Part shown: positions 56,595 through 64,000 of the stretch, piece after piece
Layout: every line of letters starts with the position of its first letter
Numbering within the stretch: the first letter of the stretch is position 1
Assembly (NCBI GenBank): GCA_963920575.1
Contig: OY986966.1
Location: forward strand, 20,779,656 to 20,843,655
DNA length: 64,000 bases
Source of the DNA: Narthecium ossifragum
Lineage: Eukaryota > Streptophyta > Magnoliopsida > Dioscoreales > Nartheciaceae
Direction: 5' to 3'
Notes under the pieces: generated by a model
What the model was told of the DNA's origin: nothing
The model's database searches: none
Seen by the model: only the letters and a program-made list of their open reading frames with translations
Translations under genes and position numbers: made by a program

Positions 56595-59500
56595 TGTCAC
56601 GCCCCGACCCAGAAAACCCATCCAGATCGAGACGTGAGCCACCTAAACCTGTTTACATCATCAATAGGCGCACAAATATATAACTGTTATGAATTTAAAC
56701 AATTTAATCATCAAGTCCATAAAAAAAAATTTCGGCAGAATCCCCTTTACAATTATAGCACAAGAAATCTGTACAATTTACAATTTGAACTTGTACAATG
56801 GTAACATTGAAAATAACTAATCATTACATTTCTCAAATGTCTACATCAATAATATGACAACCTTTCTCAAATACAATTGAATTAATAATCATACAATCTT
56901 GTTCTTGAATACATCAAATTATACATCAATGATGAAAACTGTAAATTTTCTGTAGAAGAACTCCTCGAAACTCCAAGTCCTCGATCAACTCGAAATACCA
57001 CGTCATCTTCTAAAGGAACACCTGAAAGAAGGAACTGGATCAACCTGCATCGCCGATGCAGCCCAGGTAGGGCGAGCAACAATGCCCAGTAGGGTTCTAC
57101 TCTACATCGCACAGAAAGGAAGGAAAAACTGCAACTGTGTCGTTCTCCGCCTAAGTCTAAGGAATGCCAAGGGTCCCATAACCCTATCGATGTCCCCAGG
57201 GCTCCCGTTATGAACCTCTCTCTTGAACATGTTACGAATATCACCCTAAGCACCAACAGGGGAACGGTACCATGCGGGATCACCCTTACCCAAGAACAAA
57301 CGAGAGGAAACAAAGACTGTGGGTTCCTGCCCAGGTACCACCCTGCCCAGTCATACCATCTCTCACAGGGACACACATGTCAGGGACATCGACAACCATC
57401 CTTAGCGCTTGGCCTTGGAGACCCGACACGACCTCTACACCTCAAATACAGTAATATCAAACATGGTCGACTATAACAATAACCTCAAATGATATCAAGC
57501 ATAATCGTTGATGACAATCACGGCCTAATCCTCGACTACCCAAAACCCGGTCCTAGGGCTAGATCCGGGCTACCCGAGAACCCCGGATCAGCGATCGAAT
57601 CCATCGCCTACCACCTAACCTGAATGCTTCTAATGCATACAACATGCATGAGCCTATACAAGCAACTAGGCCTAGGTGTCTCTATATGACATCTCACCAA
57701 GCATGTCCAATATAGCATACAATATGATAAAAGAGGGAGCTAAGCTATTAACGTACAACAAGGAAATAACAATTACTTAACCATACGCATAGTACGGGTC
57801 AATGCATAACCACCACAAGCAGTCTACATATTTCAATCCAAATTTCGGCATTACAACGGCTTACACCGCCGTCAGCCAGAAGTTATACAATGGGGCACAC
57901 CCCCAGCTATTCAATTCACATGGCACCTCTGGCCCGCAAAATATAAACATTCCCACCAAGAAATATAAACGGGCACACCGCCGGCCCTAGGCTTACATGA
58001 TATTAAGATGCATACTTGAAATATTCAACTAACATAAAAATTAGAAAGCAAATAAATAGGATAAAGCATTTGAATAACCATCAGCTCAATTAGTCAAATG
58101 ATACTACGATAACTACCAAACTCACGTAACACTCGACGGCAAAGAAAAGTAGGGCTAACCGGCCATGGCAGCAAGAGTCGATTCATCAAGATAACAGAAA
58201 AGCATGCAATGAGAACTAACTAGAGGTAGCTAAGCATCAGAATCCACCGCAGAAGCAGCTCAAGATCAACAACTCATCAACATACGCATATTTGCAACAA
58301 TAGTCTAACTATCAAGCAGGGACAACATGGCTTAGTATGGAAAGAGGTCATGACCTAGCATACTTAGAAATCTAGCATAGTAATATAATTGGGCATGGCA
58401 ACTTGATAGGGCATAGCATCTGTCCTAGGATAGAGCATCCTAGGAGGAAGCTACATGCATCAGGAAGCTAGGCTCAGCAACATGATAGCGACTAACAGCA
58501 GTTCAACAACTCTCTTTGGCATTTCATCAAACATCTATAGGACTTAACATACAAACTGGACCGAGGCAGCCAAGGGACAAACGCAACACAACTCAACAAG
58601 CCAGAATATCTGCACATTGACCACGAGATGAAAAAATGTGGAAAATCTCATCAAACCCAACAATAACCAGCAAGTCCAACTCAACACCATGAGATTCGAC
58701 GGGAATCAGAACAGGGAGTTGGAAGAGGGCCTCATGAGTTCAGCAACTGAGAACAGGGGAGAGCCCCAGCTGCCGATGCACACACAACAATGGCTATGGA
58801 GGAGGAAACACACCAGTCACAAGAACAAAGTATGGCTGCAGGAGAAATGAGGATGAAAACTCATGGAAAGAACAGAGAGGCAAACCAGGAACAGGGGAAG
58901 AAGAAAATAGGGAAACCCGACACCTTGAGCAACCCAATCAATTCCACCATTGATCCAGCAACCAACCCAAAACAGAGGAAGAAGACAGGAGAAATCTCTT
59001 ATCAAGCCCTTCAAAGATCTGCAAACCCCAACCATAGCATCGAAGAAAGGAGAAGAATCTCGGCAGAGAAGAATAACAGAGATCCAAAATCTGAGAGCAA
59101 GGGAGAGCAGGGGAACCTAAACACATCGAGCAATCCAAGCGATCCCAAACACTTTGAGCCATCTATGGCATCAAGGGGAAACCAGAGAAGATGCACATAG
59201 GGGAGAGGAAGAACACCACCAGAACCACAATACAGAACAGATGCATAAATCCCAAACTAACATCACCGCAATCCATCAATACCCCAAGAGACGGGAAAAA
59301 TCTGATCAAACCCAACGGAAGAGGAGTAACCCAGTCGATCAACCAAAAACCAAAGAACAGAAAGGAGAAACCTCTTCAGAAATCCAACGACATGCAAAGA
59401 TCTAAACTACAGCAGTAGAAAAGGAAGAAGAAACATCAATCATAGGCCACGAGATCGACAAAGCATCCAAGGAATCTATGTTATCAAGCATTCAAATCAT

Positions 59501-60191
59501 CCCTATACTAATCTAGTAGAGTCCTAAACCAGGTTTAGGGAAGTAACCCTACCTCTAGCGTTGAGCTCGCGTTCTCCTTCCTCTTCTCCGGCCGTGAGTC
59601 GCCCCCGAGCTCGAGATCTCTGCCGCTCGCACGTCGTCGCCGATCGTCGTCTCCTCAAGTCGTTGTTGTCGCAGGTCATCGCCAAGCTCTTCACCAGTGA
59701 AGAGGGAAGCCCAGCCGTCGTCGTCCTCTCCGCCCTCGTCGGGTCGCGATCGCCATCAAACACGGGTCGCCGGTGAGTCTCCTTCTTCTCTCTCTCTCAA
59801 AGTGGATCGCGACGTATCTCTCCTTTCTCTAACTGCGGAATTGATCCCTAACGAAAGAAGGGATGCTACTTAAAGGGCCTATTTATATGAACAGCTCAAG
59901 ATTAGATCTTGGTCGTCCGATCAACCGGATCTGATCCTAGCCGCTCAGATCTCGATCCTTACGATTGAACCCAAATCCTCCGAGCTATGGTGCTCCTAAT
60001 AGTCTAGTCAAGCACATACATCATTACAAGGCCGTGTGTGCGCTACGCGTGTGTGAAACCAACTCCGCCTAGGGAAATTTACCAAATTACCCCCGGAGCC
60101 GCAACGATCAAAGGGGATCAAGAAGCAAGGCCAACCGAACCAGACCCTCGACCAACGCGGTCGGACCAGGTTAGAGGTACAGGTCGTCACA
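56595..60191 (-). mobile_element. Solo LTR I inside LTR H, 3597 bp, TSD TTGCA
   Basis: TGTCACGCCCCGACCC to GTCGTCACA, with perfect flanks TTGCA (56590-56594 and 60192-60196), and the H sequence joins cleanly across it. It holds stem-loop 57562-57589 and a minus-strand TATA (TATAAATA, plus-strand about 59880-59887). It is about 1.25 kb longer than G or H; the extra is mainly 57700-59500, A/G-rich on the plus strand, with imperfect internal repeats (AAAATCTCATCAAACCCAAC at 58643 and a variant at 59297). Frames there (58790-59200) are low-complexity and not credible genes. Confidence 0.93.
57562..57589 (-). other. Conserved stem-loop in LTR I
   Basis: Perfect arms GATCCGGG and CCCGGATC with loop GTTCTCGGGTAG in LTR sense. 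The stem agrees with D (family 1), while the loop agrees with family 2. Confidence 0.72.
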
Positions 60192-60923
60192 TTGCAAGCA
60201 TGTGTAATAGATGATGGAGAAACTAATGATACGAATAAAACCCGATTTTGATGGTTAAATCTCAAACCTAGGTCTCAATGGCCGAAAACTGACAAAACGG
60301 CGATAATACGAAAATCGTCTGATAAAATACAGAAACCAAGTTATAGAGCTACTCTACACAAGCCATAATACACATGCTACAAGTTACACAACATTCTAAC
60401 ATGTATTTCTACAGCGAAAGTACAATAAACCTATCCTAGGAGAACCCGATCACAAGATCGAGGTAGAAACACCTACTTGGGCAAGCAGGGCAGCTCCTCC
60501 GCCGATCCCTCAACTCCGATCGCCGAAATCCGATCCTCGAAAACCGCGCTCCGAAGCCCTAGCACAGCCGTAGGAGAGAGAGAAAGAAAACGGCAGGAGA
60601 AGAGAAAGAAAGAGAGAGAAAGGGACATGCCTTATATAGAGATCCGGATCGATCTCAGTCGTCCGATTCGACCTTTCCCGATCGAGCTCCGATCTTCCGA
60701 TCGGACGCACCCTTAAGGTTCTAATTAAACACATACATCAATCCAAGGCCGTGGGTGCAACGCGGGTGTGAAACCGACCACCAGAGGGCATATTTTCCAA
60801 AATGCCCCTGGGGTTAAAAACCACCATACGATCGACCGATCGTACCCGACGTGGAAACAAACCAACAGGAAAATGGCTCTCGACCCACGCGGTCGAGCCA
60901 GGTCGGAGGGACGGGCCCTCACA

Positions 60924-61480
60924 TCAGCCCGGTGCCTGGTACAAGGTCTATCTGGAAGTCTACAGCTCTGGAAGGAGGAAGGCCTGGTAGCTCGTTTGGG
61001 AAAACATCTGCAAACTCACAAACCACTGCAGGCAAACTGCTCTCTTGATTGCCCTCTGCAGCGAACAAGAAAAGGTGTGCCAGTAAAGCTAATAGCTGGC
61101 CCTCGCGCCTAGGAAAACAACAATAAGCAAGGGAATCGGCCGACTGGCGATCCCCCAACAAAACAAAACGAGCGCCGTCAGGTGTCCAAGCAGTCACCCT
61201 GCGATGGCCACAGTCGATGACGGCTCAGTATGAAGTTAGCCAATTCATACCAAGAATCACGTCAAACCCAACCATATCTAGCACCCGAAGGTCTAGAAGA
61301 ACACAGAGGCGCCCAACCTCCAACTCTCAAGAACGGTAAATCTGCTCAACACGAGCCCCTCCACCGACCGGTGTGTCTAGGTGTAGTGTAACTTCAAGTG
61401 GCTTTGTCTCTAGCCCTAACAATGCCACACACTCACTAGCTAGAAAGTAATGCGTCACTTCATAATCTATCAGAACATCT
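60924..61480 (-). pseudogene. Protease and PR-RT spacer of element G
   Basis: The minus-strand frame 60919-61197 reads [16 protein letters not shown], then VVCEFADVFPNELPGLPP and DFQIDLVPGTG, the segment before RT. Upstream is protease, [20 protein letters not shown]. The active-site motif at about 61465 is LIDYEVTH, where A and D have LIDSGASH, so Ser-Gly is lost. A stop lies near 61225. This links to RT at 54990 once LTR H is removed. Confidence 0.8.
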
Positions 61481-62766
61481 ATGAATGAACTGAAAAAGCT
61501 GAAAGGTACCTATGAGAACTGGGGGGGTCAACTGGAGCTGGTAGAAGAGCTAGTGTCTGCCGGGGTGGAGGGTACTGGTAGGGCTAAAAAGGTGGCTGGA
61601 CTCTGTCTTGGTACTCACGGTCTGGAAGTGCGTAGAGGCTCTGTGACCGCCTCGACCTCCACCACGGCCTCTGCCTCTCCCGGCTCTTGGTGTGCGCCAA
61701 CCTCCGCCTGCTTCGCCATGAATGGACTGCGCTCTCAACTTCAGACAGTCTCGATGGAAATGCCTTGGCTGCTGGCACTAATAGCACACAGAAGGCCCAA
61801 GCGCTTGCTGCTAGCCCTGGCCTCCTCCCGCAGGTGTCTGCCCCTGAGGCCCAGCCGAGAGAAAAGGCTGCTGGCCTCCCTGTCTGGGCTGATGCTGGTA
61901 CTGGGGTGGGTGACGCTGGTATGGCTGCTGGCGTAGTGAGTATCTCTGCGGCTGATCCCTAGCACCAGTACCCACAGACGGCACCTACTGGACTGTCCTG
62001 AGCTCATACTCCTGCAACTGAGCCTCCACTACCAAGGCAGAGTCCAGCGCCTCTGCTTATGTGCTAGCGCGCTGTGCCGCAATCAGCCGTATGAGCTCGG
62101 GCCTAAGCCCCCACTGGAACTGCTCAGCTCTGGCAAGAGGGTCCGTCGATACTGCCCCGGCAAACTTGGCGAGTCTAGTGAACCTAGCTGCATATTGCAC
62201 TACGGACTGAGTACCCTGAGAAAGGGTCTAGTACTCATGGGCTAGGGCCGAGCGTGCACTGCGGGGAAAGTACGCGCCAAGAAAAGACGAATGAACCACG
62301 GCTCACGATGGGTCACTCCCATCCCTGGCGGTCACTCCCATCCCTAGCGGCCTGAACAGAACGCCACTAGTCCAAAGCGTCCCCGTCGAGCTGGAACATG
62401 GCAAGTCTGACCCGAACCCGGTCATCCCGGACGAACAGAGTGTCAAGGATGCGACTGACTCCCTCCATCCAGACGTCCGCCACCACTGGATCACCCCCAA
62501 CACCGTTGAACCTAGGCAGGTTCAGCCTCTGGAAGTCAATCACCATTATCGCAACAGCACGCTGGTCGACTGGAGGAGAGACCTCCTCGGCGACAAAAGA
62601 AGCATCTCCCTCCACCACAACCTCAATCCTCGGCTCTAGCTCTGGTGTAGGTGCCCGGGGTAGGGCTGCGTTGGCCCCTAAGGCCCGTCGGGCGGCGCGC
62701 TCGTCGGGCGCATTACCACGACCCAAAACTGGACAGCTAGCCTGACTCCTTGTCTTCTGTACGTTT
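61481..62766 (-). pseudogene. gag of element G, heavily broken
   Basis: The best frame (62367 side) reads MVIDFQRLNLPRFNGVGG, then DDRVRVRLAMFQLDGDALD, matching the gag core of A and D. It then breaks by stops and shifts. The zinc knuckle at about 61745-61790 reads C-Y-stop-CQQPRHFHRDC: the CX2C pair is split by a TAG. The Gly/Arg-rich tail follows (RGRGRGGGRGG). The start is not clear; the Ala/Arg-rich N-terminus is near 62700-62750. Confidence 0.75.
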
Positions 62767-63010
62767 ACCAGAGACGAAAAACCCAGAAAATCCATCCAGG
62801 CCGAGGCGTGAGGGTTCCTATTACTATTCACATCTAATCTGGCGCGATACAATGCGGAAAACAGAGATACTTTGAACAATTTAACTTCCAAGGGTAAAGC
62901 TGTAATTCGAATATTCTGCAACTCAAGACTCAGAAACAAGATTCTATTAAATTAACACCAAGCTGTACTATTTAGACATCCAAAACAAATTCTTATCAAA
63001 ACTCCTCAAG
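62767..63010 (-). repeat. Remnant of the 5' LTR of element G
   Basis: It matches 49744-49984 closely (AACCCAGAAAATCCATCC through CTTATCAAAACTCCTCAAGA). The TGTCATGCC end and the primer site are replaced by unrelated bases (CGTTTACCAGAGACG). At 63011 it passes straight into Athila integrase, so about 2.1 kb of LTR and the right TSD are missing. Confidence 0.82.
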
Positions 63011-64000
63011 ATGGTTTGAGGATGATATGGGGTGGCTACCATATGAGTGATAGAGTGCTTTTTAAGAAGGGACTTAAAGCGTTGATCAAGAAAATGTGTT
63101 CCTCCATCACTTCCGATCGCAAGAGGAAAACTAAACCAAGAAAAGATGTTTCGCTGAAGGAATTGGATCACAACCCTATGGTCGTTCGATTTGGTCGCTA
63201 TGACTTCAACCCATTTTGTAACATAGTTAACATCAACTAGGATATATTGGAAGCCAAAAATCGCATTGCAAAACTCTTGCAGTGGTTTTCTTTTTAGAAA
63301 AATGACCACCACATGCAAGTGTGTGGAAGAACGCTAGAATGTCATGGATTTCAAATTTAGGCACACATCATCAAAAAACATTATCTAAACAATATTTAAA
63401 GAGCTCAGGGTCTTCCCATGTGTAGTATAGAATCTGCGAAAAGAATCGATCTTTGTCGGTTTTAGATCAAGGGTCTGGAATTTTGCTAGAGACAAGGTAA
63501 TTGATAATGTGTGGATACCAGAGCTATGAGATGCGTGTTGCCTGAAAGAGGTCCTCATCTAGAAAAGATGCCCTAATATGGATCCTATAAGTGATATGCT
63601 CCAAAAGGAGGCGTGAAAGATGATCGACAACTACGTTCTCAAAGCCTTTTCTTATCCCTAATCTCAATGTCAAATTCTTGTAAAAGCAAGATCCATCGAA
63701 TCAGTTGAAGTTTCGCATCCATTTTAACTAAAACATATCGAAAAGCGGTGATCAGTGCAGATTAGGATTTTGTAACCTAAGAGATGGGGTCAAAATTTCT
63801 CTAATGTGAATATTACAGCAAACAATTCCTTTTTTGTTGTAGTATAGTTCAATTCAGATTCAGAAAGAGTCTTACAAACATAATAAATCAACATAAGGAA
63901 TTTTATTCACCCACTGTCCAAGGATAGCTCCTATCGCGGAATCAGAAGCGTCGCACATGAGTTCAAAAATTAGAGAATAATAAGGTGCATGAACTACATG
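63011..64000 (-). pseudogene. Athila-type pol fragment: RNase H and integrase
   Basis: From right to left on the minus strand: RNase H ELMCDASDSAIGAILGQ, later LLQEFDIEIRDKK-like and NVVVDHLSRLLL (about 63610). Then the integrase zinc region with ILAFFHTLACGGHFS, a deletion of about 70 residues, and the core FGFQYILVDVNYVTKWVE, SDGGTHFLDQRF, VATPYHPQT. The first catalytic Asp is Asn (VNYV). Several stops and shifts occur in RNase H. The frame ends at the join with the G LTR remnant at 63010. Confidence 0.78.

Larger units (their letters stand above)
54989..60923 (-). mobile_element. LTR H (probable solo LTR) nested in G and split by I
   Basis: Left part 54989-56594 and right part 60197-60923 together give about 2.33 kb, the same as the G LTR, and align with it by eye across the join. 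The right end is CCCTCACA. The left end lacks the first about 45 bases (TGTCATGCC to GGCGTGAG), and G has also lost about 30 bases there, so a small deletion removed this boundary and one target duplication. It carries a GGTCGATC/CGACGGTCGA array (56190-56500), stem-loop 55737-55764 and minus-strand TATA (TATATAA near 60634). Confidence 0.88.
49731..63010 (-). mobile_element. Tekay family 2 element G, minus strand, with nested LTRs H and I
   Basis: On the minus strand the order is a 5' LTR remnant (62767-63010), gag (61481-62766), PR, RT, RNase H, integrase, chromodomain, pre-LTR and 3' LTR (49731-52076). RT is split by LTR H (54989-60923), which is itself split by solo LTR I. The left flank is GGACG (49726-49730). 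The right end is cut inside the 5' LTR where Athila sequence begins, so the second TSD is lost. All coding parts carry stops. Confidence 0.87.

Noticed and set aside
58638..59405. Plus-strand frames in LTR I as a hypothetical gene
   Set aside because: Gln/Asn/Lys-rich, opposite to the LTR sense, and inside a segment with internal repeats. It has no start context or domain.

Overview
This window is a stretch of plant repeat DNA with no recognisable host gene. All convincing coding sequence belongs to transposable elements: Ty3/gypsy LTR retrotransposons of the Tekay/Del chromovirus type (gag CCHC knuckle, PR, RT, RNase H, integrase, C-terminal chromodomain, initiator-Met tRNA primer site), of the Tat type (second RNase H-like domain before integrase) and of the Athila type, plus a CACTA DNA transposon and pieces of LINEs. 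This composition indicates an angiosperm nuclear genome, in a heterochromatic or pericentromeric-like region. A monocot is a guess; the species cannot be told from the sequence alone.

Layout. 1-10103 is Tekay element A on the plus strand: its 5' LTR is cut by the window edge, and its pol is split by a 2388-bp reverse-oriented solo LTR (3130-5517). A sits inside an older LTR, B, whose tail is 10104-10822. B in turn interrupts a reverse-oriented Tat-type LTR (10823-11668). A LINE ORF1 remnant on the minus strand and about 1.6 kb of unassigned DNA follow. An old Tat element, C, starts at 13906. Its gag is split by the one element complete from end to end, Tekay element D (16486-26162, target duplication TTAAG). 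C continues through an unidentified insert (about 27300-29390), protease, RT, RNase H and second RNase H. It is then split by a 3931-bp CACTA element (32847-36777, TSD GTT) and fades out in its integrase at about 37112. There it abuts a 5'-truncated Tekay element, E (to 42080), which itself carries a 3072-bp solo LTR.

42081-45097 holds two degenerate minus-strand LTR-like segments. From about 45098 to the window end the outer layer is an Athila element on the minus strand. It is split into a left piece (45098-45398) and a right piece (63011-64000) by about 17.6 kb of later insertions. These are a region with a plus-strand solo LTR (45877-48909, TSD ATCAG), a strong 205-bp foldback, and Tekay element G on the minus strand (49731-63010). 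G's pol contains LTR H, and H contains solo LTR I (56595-60191, TSD TTGCA).

Nearly every coding region is broken by stops, frameshifts or deletions. The exception is the second half of element A pol (5531-7693), which is open through RT C-terminus, RNase H, integrase and chromodomain. The most interesting structural signal is non-coding. Tekay LTRs of two diverged families share a 28-nt stem-loop with a nearly constant 12-nt loop and a compensatory stem change, a second hairpin about 0.3-0.6 kb upstream of it, and arrays of the palindrome GATCGATC in family 1, beside the TATA box in D.
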